Origin: JBOGXF01 sp050694275
GTDB lineage: Bacteria > Actinomycetota > CADDZG01 > WHSQ01
DNA length: 14,329 nt
Direction of reading: 5' to 3'
Assembly (NCBI GenBank): GCA_050694275.1
Contig: JBOGXF010000062.1
Coordinates: 1 to 14,329 of the forward strand
A model generated the notes under the pieces. It saw nothing but the letters and a program-made list of their open reading frames with translations. It made no database searches and had not been told where the DNA came from. Positions within the stretch are counted from its first letter, which is position 1. The number at the start of each line of letters is the position of its first letter. Below, piece after piece: positions 1 through 5,250 of this stretch. A program made the position numbers and the translations under genes.

Positions 1-227
1 ATATCGCTGCGCTCAGTGGCTCTCAGAGGCCCGGTTTTGCAGCGCGCAGCAGAAATGGCGCGCGAGCGCGAGGATTTGCAGTGGCTTCAGACCGCTGTCT
101 TTTTACAGACGGCTCAGGACGTGACCCCCCCCGCTCCCAGGAGAAACGCCAGGATCACCGCCAACCACGCCTTGCGTTCACTCATGTCCCAACCTCACCC
201 CTCGGACGTGTGTGGTGGATGAGCTGA
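1..227. other. Leader region without a convincing gene
   Basis: I see no supported gene here. An open frame at 16-222 on the plus strand begins at GTG without a ribosome binding site, and its translation resembles nothing I know and has no recognisable composition. The stretch may be the end of an upstream intergenic region of the kinase gene. A weak CTGT/ACAG hairpin with a T-rich loop near 101-117 is too short to call. Confidence 0.4.
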
Positions 228-247
228 ACATGAGAATCCTCTCATGT
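228..247. promoter_or_regulatory. Palindromic operator-like site 1 (kinase locus)
   Basis: This is a perfect inverted repeat with arms ACATGAGA and TCTCATGT around the 4-base centre ATCC. Its 16-bp core matches two other sites at 268-283 and 1274-1289 (shared form RTGAGA-N4-TCTCAY). It ends 105 bases before the kinase start codon. A dimeric regulator binding site is the simplest reading; the regulator is not identifiable from this window. Confidence 0.55.
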
Positions 248-267
248 AGGCGCCCGCACGCGCTTTG

Positions 268-283
268 GTGAGAACTCTCTCAC
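268..283. promoter_or_regulatory. Palindromic operator-like site 2 (kinase locus)
   Basis: Inverted repeat GTGAGA-ACTC-TCTCAC, the same family as 228-247. The two centres are 38 bp apart. This site ends 69 bases before the kinase start codon, much like the 79 bases between site 3 and the next gene, which suggests a fixed position relative to the two promoters. Confidence 0.55.
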
Positions 284-352
284 GCTGCTTTCACGTCCAC
301 CTCAGCCCCGCTCGGTACTCCCAGAGCACAGCCGAGGCAATCAGGAGGCGGC

Positions 353-1267
353 ATGGACGCAGCGTTGATCGATGAGATGCTCCCGGAGCGAGCGCAAGCA
401 TCAGGCGACGAATGGCGCTTCGAGGAGGGCGCAGAAATCTATCCGGGGCGCTATGCGCTCAAGCTCCTGGGAGGAGGACGGCGCTACGAGGCCTATCTCG
501 CCTTCGATGAGGAGCTGCTCAACAACGTCGTCGTCAAGATCCTGCGCCCCTCGCGGGTCAAGGACGAGCACGCCCTAGAGGGACTGACCGGTGAGCTGCG
601 CGCGCTGGAGGCGCTCAACCATCCCATCATCGCGCGCGGGTTCGGGGGTGTGCTCAAGGGCGAGCGTCCACACATCTGTGTCGAGTTCCTCGAAGGGCCG
701 CGATTGTCGACGCTGATCCGCAAGTTCGGGCCGCTCCCGCTCGAGCAGCTGATCCCGCTGGCGGTTCAGTTGTGCTCGGCCCTTCACTACATGCACGCCC
801 GGCGGATGGTGCACCTCGACGTTAAGCCCAAGAACATCATCATGGGCGCTCCCCCGCGCCTCATCGACCTCAGCATCGCGCGCAGCCTGCGCGACGCGGC
901 CGCGCTGGACGTTGCGGTCGGCACGGATGCCTACATGGCTCCCGAGCAGTGCGTCCCGACCCCCGGACGCATCGGCGCTGCGGCCGATATCTGGGGTCTC
1001 GGAGTCACGCTGTACGAGGCGGTCGCCGGCGAGCTTCCGTTCCCCAAGGGCTCCGACGACGACAGGCATCCCCAGGTGAAGCTGAGGCCTCGGGCATTCG
1101 ACGTGCGGCGCGTCCCTGACCCCATCGCCGAGCTGGTACACGAATGCCTTCGCCTGGATCCGCGCACGCGGCCCACAGCGCGCGACGTAAACGACCGGCT
1201 CGAGCCCCTTCAGGCTGCGTTGCCGCGCCGTTTCGTGCTGAGTCGCCTTCGGCCTCGCTTGCGCTGA
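353..1267 (+). CDS. Ser/Thr protein kinase, soluble, non-RD type
   Basis: A 304-residue Hanks-type kinase that should phosphorylate Ser/Thr of unknown partners in the cytoplasm. Visible motifs are: a weak glycine loop around G40-G42; ATP lysine K62 in VVVK; a likely alpha-C Glu at E81; catalytic loop HLDVKPKN (H154, D156, K158, N161); DLS in place of DFG (metal-binding D172); GT-x-AYMAPE ending at E198; D212 in DIWGLG; and the final Arg in DPRTRP. All catalytic residues are present, but the HRD arginine is Leu, so activation-loop phosphorylation may not be needed. There is no transmembrane segment or sensor domain; the kinase fold fills nearly the whole protein, whereas many actinobacterial Pkn proteins have a membrane anchor. 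AGGAGG at 343-348 lies 4 bases before the ATG. Two palindromes upstream suggest repression or activation shared with the next gene. The family is clear; the substrate is unknown. Confidence 0.93.
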   Translation: MDAALIDEMLPERAQASGDEWRFEEGAEIYPGRYALKLLGGGRRYEAYLAFDEELLNNVVVKILRPSRVKDEHALEGLTGELRALEALNHPIIARGFGGVLKGERPHICVEFLEGPRLSTLIRKFGPLPLEQLIPLAVQLCSALHYMHARRMVHLDVKPKNIIMGAPPRLIDLSIARSLRDAAALDVAVGTDAYMAPEQCVPTPGRIGAAADIWGLGVTLYEAVAGELPFPKGSDDDRHPQVKLRPRAFDVRRVPDPIAELVHECLRLDPRTRPTARDVNDRLEPLQAALPRRFVLSRLRPRLR

Positions 1268-1273
1268 TCGCTC

Positions 1274-1289
1274 ATGAGAGCTCTCTCAC
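1274..1289. promoter_or_regulatory. Palindromic operator-like site 3
   Basis: Sequence ATGAGA-GCTC-TCTCAC, the third copy of the palindrome found twice before the kinase. It lies 6 bases after the kinase stop codon and ends 79 bases before the start of the small acidic protein, so it most likely serves a separate promoter for that gene. Confidence 0.55.
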
Positions 1290-1368
1290 CGCTGGCTCAC
1301 GAAGGTCTCAGACCCGCTGGTTACAACCGAATGGACAGGATGGATAGCGAGATGGAAGGAGGCAAGAC

Positions 1369-1725
1369 ATGAGCCCAGGAAGGATCGCTCTTCTCGGACT
1401 TGCAGTTCTGTTGGCGATCGGAGGTATTGCGGCGCTTGCCCACGAGCCCGCCGGCACGAACGTGGCACCGATCAGCGCGGACGACGCCGACGATGACGGT
1501 GTGCTCCGTCGGGACGATGCTGCCGACGACGTCGTCGCGGTCGACGATGACGACGACCCGACAGGCGACGGAGACAACACGAAGGGCAACGACGGCACCA
1601 GCGGTGGGAACAACACCGGCGACGGCGACAACACCGCCGGCAACGACGGCACCAGCGGTGGCACCGACACCGGCGGTGGCACCGACACCGGCGGTGGCAC
1701 CGGGACCGGTGGCGGCACTACGTAA
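1369..1725 (+). CDS. Small exported Asp/Gly/Thr-rich repeat protein
   Basis: A 118-residue protein of unrecognised family. Residues 1-25 form a hydrophobic N-terminal segment (ALLGLAVLLAIGGIAALA) after one Arg, either a signal peptide or a membrane anchor. Residues 37-65 are very acidic, with a run DDDDD near residue 60. The C-terminal half is low complexity, built from NDGTSGG, TGDGDN and TDTGGG units. This composition predicts a disordered, negatively charged, extracytoplasmic tail, perhaps binding divalent cations or acting as a wall spacer; that is inference. AAGGAGG at 1356-1362 lies 6 bases before the ATG. The gene follows the kinase by 101 bases and is preceded by the same palindrome type, so co-regulation is likely. 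The Thr-rich tail is a conceivable kinase target only if it were cytoplasmic, which the N-terminus argues against. Confidence 0.75.
   Translation: MSPGRIALLGLAVLLAIGGIAALAHEPAGTNVAPISADDADDDGVLRRDDAADDVVAVDDDDDPTGDGDNTKGNDGTSGGNNTGDGDNTAGNDGTSGGTDTGGGTDTGGGTGTGGGTT
1585..1698 (+). repeat. Coding tandem repeats (24-bp and 18-bp units)
   Basis: A 23-bp stretch encoding GNDGTSG occurs at 1585-1607 and again at 1639-1661. It is followed by two exact 18-bp copies (1663-1680 and 1681-1698) encoding TDTGGG, and a diverged third unit to 1716. The repeats keep the reading frame, so unit number can vary without breaking the protein. Confidence 0.8.
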
Positions 1726-1739
1726 CAACTCAGAAACCC

Positions 1740-1777
1740 ATCAAAGGGGGAGGTCATCGGGGGCCTCCCCCTTTGAT
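1740..1777 (+). terminator. Strong hairpin terminator after the acidic protein
   Basis: Perfect 14-bp inverted repeat: arm 1740-1753 (ATCAAAGGGGGAGG) pairs with 1764-1777 around a 10-base loop. It starts 14 bases after the stop codon at 1725. No T-run follows, as is common for high-GC terminators, so termination strength is inferred from the stem alone. It separates this gene from the next secreted protein. Confidence 0.75.
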
Positions 1778-1974
1778 CTGTGGCCCGGCGGGGTCTCGTT
1801 GGGGTCTTCCACTCGAACCCCTCGATGCCACTCATTGTGGCGGCTTTGTAGCGGCCCCAGAGCCCCAAGTTGCCAGTCGTCGCGCGCCTGGTTGGGCTTC
1901 GAGGCTATGCGAACGGCTCGGCCGGAGCCGGCAAGCGCGTAGGGACAGACGGGCTCATGGAGAACCTCTACTTC

Positions 1975-2901
1975 ATGAAACGCGTCGCCGCTCTCGCCGT
2001 GGGCGCGCTCCTTGCCGCAACGCTCCCCGGGGTCGCGGGCGCCGACGATCATGTACCTCCGAGGGCGGTGCTGCGGGTTGACGACCACACCCAGCGCGGC
2101 CGCCTCAGCCACTCCACCTGGTTGAGGGCGACACCTGACCCGGATGAGTGCATCGCAGTTTTCGCCGACGGGCTCGGCTGGCCCCAGGCTCTTGCCTACG
2201 ACAGCACATACACCCCACAAGCCGCAATCACCCTCCACAAGAGTGCTGTGCCGGTCGAAGTCCGCTTGGAAGCATGGATTGAGAGCGACGGTCAAGGAAA
2301 CCCTGTCGGCCCCGCGCTGCGCCTTCCCTATGTCCTTAGAGCAGATCCATCACCGTTCGACCCGCGCCGCTGGACGCTCGTCTTCGCTCCTCCTCCTAGC
2401 GACGTCGTCTTCTTGGAACTGGAGGCGTCTTGGCGAGACGAGGACGGCTGCACCGACTTCACCGATCTGGGCGAGCAGTATGGCGCGTGGCGCTTCAAGC
2501 TGCGGCACGGAACGTGCACCCGGGCCTCCACCGCGGCGCGTGTTCGCTCGTTCATTCGTGCCTACAACCGAGGCAACCTGGAGCGGCTCGAGCGAATGTG
2601 GGCGCAGGAGCCGGATTTCCAATGGTATGTCGTGGACGACGAACGCGAGTCGCGGGATGCGGAGAACCGCCATACGCTGGGGACTTACTTCAACGCTCGT
2701 CATCAACTGAACGACCGCATCCGATTGCGCCGTATTCGCGTCTCTCCTACGTCTGAGGACGGCTCGTTCGGCTTCGGGTTCAAGCTCTTCCGCACGACCG
2801 ACGACTCGCGAAAGCGCGCCGAAGGACTCTTTCACGGCAAAGGGGCGGTCACACAGGGGTGTCTTCTGCACGTTTGGGCGATGGACAACGACGACAGCTA
2901 A
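1975..2901 (+). CDS. Secreted protein with C-terminal NTF2/SnoaL-like domain
   Basis: A 308-residue protein of unknown function from the ATG at 1975. Residues 1-23 are a classical signal peptide: MKR, a hydrophobic core, then a cleavage motif VAGA before DDH. An in-frame ATG at 1957 would add MENLYF in front of MKR and is less signal-like; AGGGA at 1941-1945 and GGAG at 1959-1962 are the candidate ribosome binding sites and do not decide between the two. Residues 30-180 look like a beta-rich extracytoplasmic domain, with Cys at 59, 159 and 181. Residues about 184-300 have the pattern of an NTF2-like fold: helix ARVRSFIRAYNRGNLERLERMW, then a FQWY segment, then strands, with one more Cys at 296. 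Such domains bind small ligands or serve as scaffolds. It lies after the terminator at 1740-1777 and lacks the upstream palindrome, so it is likely transcribed separately. The domain call is by pattern only. Confidence 0.7.
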   Translation: MKRVAALAVGALLAATLPGVAGADDHVPPRAVLRVDDHTQRGRLSHSTWLRATPDPDECIAVFADGLGWPQALAYDSTYTPQAAITLHKSAVPVEVRLEAWIESDGQGNPVGPALRLPYVLRADPSPFDPRRWTLVFAPPPSDVVFLELEASWRDEDGCTDFTDLGEQYGAWRFKLRHGTCTRASTAARVRSFIRAYNRGNLERLERMWAQEPDFQWYVVDDERESRDAENRHTLGTYFNARHQLNDRIRLRRIRVSPTSEDGSFGFGFKLFRTTDDSRKRAEGLFHGKGAVTQGCLLHVWAMDNDDS

Positions 2902-2902
2902 G

Positions 2903-3058
2903 GTCGTTTCCTTTGCTGTAGGAGCCCCGCGGGACCCGGACGGATATGACGTCGTCGAGCGGATCGTCGCGGCGACCCGGAAATCGTCTATCCCCAAGGC
3001 CGGTCAGCTCAACACCGATCTGAACCGCGACATCCTCCACCAGGTTCTCGACGGCTAA
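2903..3058 (+). pseudogene. Possible C-terminal gene fragment
   Basis: In the frame ending at the TAA at 3056-3058 the translation reads DGYDVVERIVAATRKS followed by SIPKAGQLNTDLNRDILHQV and ends LDG. This has normal amino-acid composition, one amphipathic helix and GC-rich third positions, but no start codon with a ribosome binding site. The frame runs back into the end of the preceding gene. It could be the tail of a lost gene or chance; I recognise no family. Confidence 0.25.
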
Positions 3059-3174
3059 GGCGTTAGACCTGTCCGGCAGGTGGCGAGCGATGCCACTTGG
3101 AGCGCACTCAGGTTCCGCCCCGCCTGATCCATTCAATCAAGTCAGCAGCCTGTAGGAGCCCGCGGACCCCGACG
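2916..3174. repeat. Direct-repeat pair flanking 200 bp
   Basis: CTGTAGGAGCC followed by a CGCGG-A-CCC-GACG-like stretch occurs at 2916-2942 and, with small gaps, at 3150-3174. The 207 bases between the copies include the possible gene fragment. The two copies could mark an old duplication or excision junction. Otherwise I see nothing in 3059-3192. Confidence 0.4.
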
Positions 3175-3192
3175 AGTCAGTATCAAAGAGCA

Positions 3193-3555
3193 TCAAGACT
3201 CGCCGCTCCCATGACCAGTTGGCCAGGCCGACGCCGACTCCAGCGGCTCGCGCGTGACAAGGCCAAGCATGACGGCAAGGGCCTCGCTCATCTCGTCCGG
3301 GACGTTCAGCTCGACGACGACCTCGTCGGCGTTCAGTTGGACGTCGAACTTCATGAACGGACAGCATTCCGCCTCGGCTTCGATGAGTTGGCGAAGCCGC
3401 TGGATGAGCTGATGGTCGTTGGGATACGTCGAAACGATTCGACCCTTTTCCACATGCCGTGATTGCGCGTGCGACGCCACCTCGGTCCATTCACGGATGC
3501 GCTGGACGAGGTCGGGCCCACTGAGGCTGCATGCCAACGTTTCCTCATGTGTCAC
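3193..3555 (-). CDS. Small ECCPF-motif protein divergent from a MerR regulator
   Basis: A 120-residue protein starting at GTG 3555, with GGAGGT at 3566-3561 five bases upstream. It has no signal peptide or membrane segment. Its most distinctive motif is AEAECCPFMKF (C64, C65), after a predicted helix, followed by strands VQLNADEVVVELNVP. I recall vicinal-Cys ECC(P/S)F proteins of this size beside MerR regulators in actinobacteria, where metal or thiol chemistry is suspected; no activity is established that I can name. A MerR-type promoter (TTGACT -35 at 3623-3618, 19-bp palindromic spacer) faces this gene, so it is probably the regulator's target. It might bind or buffer a soft metal; that is inference from the Cys pair and the neighbour. 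Confidence 0.75.
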   Translation of the reverse strand: MTHEETLACSLSGPDLVQRIREWTEVASHAQSRHVEKGRIVSTYPNDHQLIQRLRQLIEAEAECCPFMKFDVQLNADEVVVELNVPDEMSEALAVMLGLVTREPLESASAWPTGHGSGES

Positions 3556-3592
3556 GGTTCACCTCCATGGCCGATGGCTCTTCGCTAGTCGG

Positions 3593-3623
3593 AGCTTGGC
3601 ACTTGAAGTACGCTTCAAGTCAA
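3593..3623 (-). promoter_or_regulatory. MerR-type promoter and operator
   Basis: A perfect palindrome ACTTGAAG-TACG-CTTCAAGT lies at 3601-3620. Read on the minus strand, TTGACT (3623-3618) is a good -35, and CAAGCT (3598-3593) is a weak -10 exactly 19 bp away. An overlong 19-20 bp spacer filled by a palindrome is the hallmark of MerR-activated promoters. It is placed to drive the ECCPF gene, about 38 bases upstream of its GTG, and lies next to the MerR start, allowing self-control. Confidence 0.7.
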
Positions 3624-4063
3624 GTAATGAGTTCGAACTTCTGAGCATCAGCGAGGTAGGCGGGGCGACGGGCCTTCAGAGTTCCGCGCTCCGGTATTAC
3701 GAGAAGGCCGGGCTCATCGAGCCTCAGGGACGAGTTGGTGGACGGCGCCACTATTCACCGTCTGTTCTGCAGCGGCTTGCCGTGATCGCGCTGCTCCAGG
3801 AGGTCGGGTTCACGATCAGCGAGATCTCCGACCTCATGGGCCGTAAAGGAAGGCGACGTGAGTGGCGCTCACTAGCTCAGAGAAAGCTCCAGGAGATCGA
3901 TGAGCATCTTGAGCGCGTGAGCGCCGCGCGCGAGCTTGTGATCGCGGCGCTGGCATGTGAATGCTCGAGCCTCGAAAGCTGCGATCTCGTCAAGGAACGG
4001 CGCGGGCGTCATCGTCGGGCGGTGCAGACGTTAGCGCTGCGGATGGGGCCACCAAATTCGTAG
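3596..4063 (+). CDS. MerR-family transcriptional regulator, apparent 1-base defect at its start
   Basis: The winged-helix core is clear: LLSISEVGGATGLQSSALRY, then YEKAGLI, GGRRHYSPSVLQRL, GFTISEISDLM, then a long dimerisation helix to about 3950 and the Cys segment CECSSLESC (3956-3982). C-X-C-X5-C equals the last three [2Fe-2S] ligands of SoxR; the first SoxR cysteine position is Ala. It may sense a metal, thiol or redox signal. The start is a problem: in this frame only TTG 3596 is near, and that would place the operator inside the gene. ATG 3627 fits perfectly but hits TGA at 3642 after five codons; one extra G after its third codon would give MSSELLSISEVGG, a typical MerR beginning. So either a base is missing (mutation or read error) or TTG is used. 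Divergent from the ECCPF gene. Confidence 0.82.
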   Translation: MALEVRFKSSNEFELLSISEVGGATGLQSSALRYYEKAGLIEPQGRVGGRRHYSPSVLQRLAVIALLQEVGFTISEISDLMGRKGRRREWRSLAQRKLQEIDEHLERVSAARELVIAALACECSSLESCDLVKERRGRHRRAVQTLALRMGPPNS

Positions 4064-4213
4064 GCCCGTTCGTCGCTGTTTCACGTCGCGCCATGCTCAC
4101 TGCTCCGCCGCACCGGTTGCCGTTCTATGACGATGTCACGTTAGAGCCGCCGCTTCGACGGGAGTCGGTCGGTCCTCGCGGGCTCGGCTGGGACCTCCTC
4201 AGAACGCCAAGGA
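4064..4213. other. Gene-free stretch
   Basis: No convincing gene, hairpin or repeat seen between the MerR stop codon and the first tRNA-like scar. The open frame continuing across it to 4269 lacks coding character and runs into the tRNA-like sequence. Confidence 0.4.
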
Positions 4214-4249
4214 GCAGGGCTGGATTCAACCGCGACCTCCGGGTTTTCA
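4214..4249 (-). repeat. Degenerate tRNA 3'-half (att-like scar, copy 1)
   Basis: On the minus strand this reads as a decayed version of the tRNA-fMet 3' half at 4450-4491. A 15-bp core CGCGACCTCCGGGTT (plus-strand reading, 4231-4245) is identical to 4472-4486 and the acceptor CAGGG is kept, but the T-arm (GGATTCAACC) has lost bases and the CAT anticodon is gone. It cannot be a working tRNA; an old attachment site is the best explanation. Confidence 0.5.
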
Positions 4250-4304
4250 CCCGGCAACCCGGCGAGTGAGGCAGAGCTGTGGCAAACATCTTTCAAGACC
4301 CCCG

Positions 4305-4448
4305 CCTGACCTGCGCTTTTACCTCGCGTCGATGGTCGGTCGGGGACTCTCGAGTACGCGCGCTCGGGCTGGCGTGTCCAACGCGTGTCCAGGCGAGGCG
4401 AGCACTGTGGACCGGCGGTGAAAGATAGGCCCCTGACCTGCGGTTTCA
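4305..4448. repeat. Second repeat shared by the two scars
   Basis: CCTGACCTGCG-S-TTT occurs at 4305-4319 and at 4432-4446, where it sits directly beyond the tRNA 3' end. It is therefore part of the flank of the attachment site and was copied along with it. Confidence 0.45.
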
Positions 4449-4449
4449 G

Positions 4450-4491
4450 TTGCAGGGGCGGGATTTGAACCCGCGACCTCCGGGTTATGAG
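4450..4491 (-). tRNA. 3' half of initiator tRNA-fMet (attachment-site remnant)
   Basis: Read on the minus strand: anticodon loop CTCATAA (CAT), 3' anticodon arm CCCGG, variable AGGTC, T-arm GCGGG-TTCAAAT-CCCGC, acceptor CCCTGCA and discriminator A. This is the initiator tRNA pattern CTCATAACCC...AGGTC...GGTTCAAATCC known from bacteria. The 5' half is missing: the bases before the loop (ACGAA) cannot pair with CCCGG, and no D-arm is present. The break inside the anticodon loop is a typical crossover limit of tyrosine-integrase att cores, so this is an attL/attR-like scar, not a functional gene. Confidence 0.75.
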
Positions 4492-4505
4492 TTCGTCCCA
4501 GGCGG

Positions 4506-4601
4506 TTTTTCGTCGTTTCTCAACGTTGCCCAACACCTTGCGTTTTTCCTGGTCAACCGACAGTTTTCGGGTCGCTGCCCTGTCGACCTTTTTCGTCGTT
4601 T
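4506..4601. repeat. T-rich direct repeats beside the att core
   Basis: TTTTTCGTCGTTT occurs at 4506-4518 and 4589-4601 in an AT-richer interval between the tRNA scar and the 21-bp repeat. Short direct repeats flanking a core are how integrase arm-binding sites look in attP. No gene is evident in 4492-4673. Confidence 0.4.
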
Positions 4602-4673
4602 TTCATGCTCGCGTGTCCAACGCGTGTCCAGTCTGGTGTCGTCGTTCGAGTTTCGAGAGCAGGAAGCTGTCCG

Positions 4674-4967
4674 TCAGACCGCCCTCCGCGACCGATTCCG
4701 CTGGCCGTACCGCTGCCGAGCAGCTTCACCGGACGTGCCGAGCACCGTTCCGATCGCGGACCACGAGTGGCCGTCCGCTCGTGCTCGGGCCACGGCCTCC
4801 GCCAGGGTGGCCTCGGTCTTGGCGCGCCCGAGGGCTGCCCGGTGCACGGCAGCCAGAGAACGGGAGCGAGCGCGATCCCGGGGATCCGGCTCGAATTCCT
4901 CGAAGCGCCGCGCGAGTTCCTCCGCTTGTTCGATGATCTCCTTCACGCTGCGTGGCATCTTCATCAC
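4674..4967 (-). CDS. Helix-turn-helix antitoxin-like protein
   Basis: A 97-residue protein, second gene of a two-gene operon. Residues about 1-35 are a charged helical segment (SVKEIIEQAEELARRFEEF). The C-terminal half holds a clear helix-turn-helix: EAVARARADGHSWSAIGTVL then GTSGEAARQRYG, like the DNA-binding region of sigma-70 domain 4. Candidate starts are GTG 4967, ATG 4964 and ATG 4958. GTG 4967 overlaps the upstream stop by 4 bases and ATG 4964 by 1, so translation is probably coupled. The role is inferred: a DNA-binding antitoxin that represses its own operon at the palindromes 5205-5218 and 5233-5250. Ordinary small regulator is the alternative. Confidence 0.7.
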   Translation of the reverse strand: MMKMPRSVKEIIEQAEELARRFEEFEPDPRDRARSRSLAAVHRAALGRAKTEATLAEAVARARADGHSWSAIGTVLGTSGEAARQRYGQRNRSRRAV

Positions 4968-5203
4968 CTCAGGAACTTCGGTCTCGCTTTCATGGCATGG
5001 ACGATCACGGGCGTCCCGTCATCGGCGCGGACCACGCCGATCTCAAGCAACGACGAGCCCGACCTGTCGGCTCCGACCAGCATGATCAGGCCCTCGTCAA
5101 GGGCCCATGCGTCAATCGGGTTCCGGTAGGCGTGCAGCATGTCCTCCTCGTCAACGCCGTGCCTCCTGGCGCTTGAGGCGATCACGGGCTCGGCCGCCAC
5201 CAC
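4964..5203 (-). CDS. Small toxin-like protein (BrnT/RelE-like pattern)
   Basis: A 79-residue protein starting at GTG 5203, first gene of the operon. The pattern is ASSARRHGVDEEDMLHAYRN, then strands LIMLVGADRSGSSLLEIGVV and VIVHAMKARPKFLR. The layout of a helical RHGV...AY start, two or three strands and a basic ARxKF tail resembles small BrnT/RelE-superfamily toxins (BrnT has RKHGV and an ARRAT...RR ending), but it is shorter and I cannot name the family with certainty. If so it would be an RNase acting on translation. The toxin-first order matches brnTA and hicAB. Palindromes lie within 2 bases upstream of the start. Confidence 0.65.
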   Translation of the reverse strand: MVAAEPVIASSARRHGVDEEDMLHAYRNPIDAWALDEGLIMLVGADRSGSSLLEIGVVRADDGTPVIVHAMKARPKFLR

Positions 5204-5204
5204 G

Positions 5205-5218
5205 ACAAGGTACCTTGT
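5205..5218. promoter_or_regulatory. Operator 1 of the toxin-antitoxin-like operon
   Basis: Perfect 14-bp palindrome ACAAGGTACCTTGT, starting one base upstream of the toxin-like start codon. It shares CAAGGTAMCTTG with the second site 27 bp further up. Binding here would block initiation. Confidence 0.65.
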
Positions 5219-5232
5219 TGGCCGAGGAATCG

Positions 5233-5250
5233 CAAGTTACCTTGGTAACG
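5233..5250. promoter_or_regulatory. Operator 2 of the toxin-antitoxin-like operon
   Basis: The minus strand reads CAAGGTAACTTG at 5244-5233, one base different from the palindrome at 5206-5217. It overlaps a further inverted repeat GTTACC-TT-GGTAAC (5236-5249). The two site centres are 27 bp apart, about 2.5 turns. Confidence 0.55.

Larger units (their letters stand above)
4372..4631. repeat. Exact 21-bp direct repeat in tandem scars
   Basis: A 21-bp sequence containing CGTGTCCAACGCGTGTCCA occurs at 4372-4392 and 4611-4631, 239 bp apart. Each copy lies about 140 bp from one of the two tRNA-like 3' halves (core offsets 141 and 139), so the unit [tRNA 3' half ... 21-bp repeat] is present twice. 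The sequence between differs, so these are two related integration junctions rather than a recent duplication. It is itself an imperfect repeat of GCGTGTCCA. Confidence 0.65.

Noticed and set aside
575..1141. Long minus-strand open frame opposite the kinase
   Set aside because: It is the antisense shadow of a clear kinase in GC-rich DNA; its translation has no motif and it has no ribosome binding site.
1585..1716. CRISPR-like regular repeats
   Set aside because: Units are 18-24 bp without unique spacers and keep the reading frame; they are a coding minisatellite.
1400..1942. Plus-strand Thr/Pro-rich frame across the acidic repeat gene
   Set aside because: A frame-shifted reading of the coding repeats that runs through the terminator hairpin; the 1369-1725 frame has the ribosome binding site and export signal.
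4450..4525. Functional tRNA-Met gene
   Set aside because: Only the 3' half is present; no 5' acceptor, D-arm or 5' anticodon strand follows on the minus strand.
4450..5129. Plus-strand frames (4450-5085, 4605-5129) opposite the toxin-antitoxin-like operon
   Set aside because: They start within the tRNA scar or integration repeats and are antisense to two well-formed overlapping genes.
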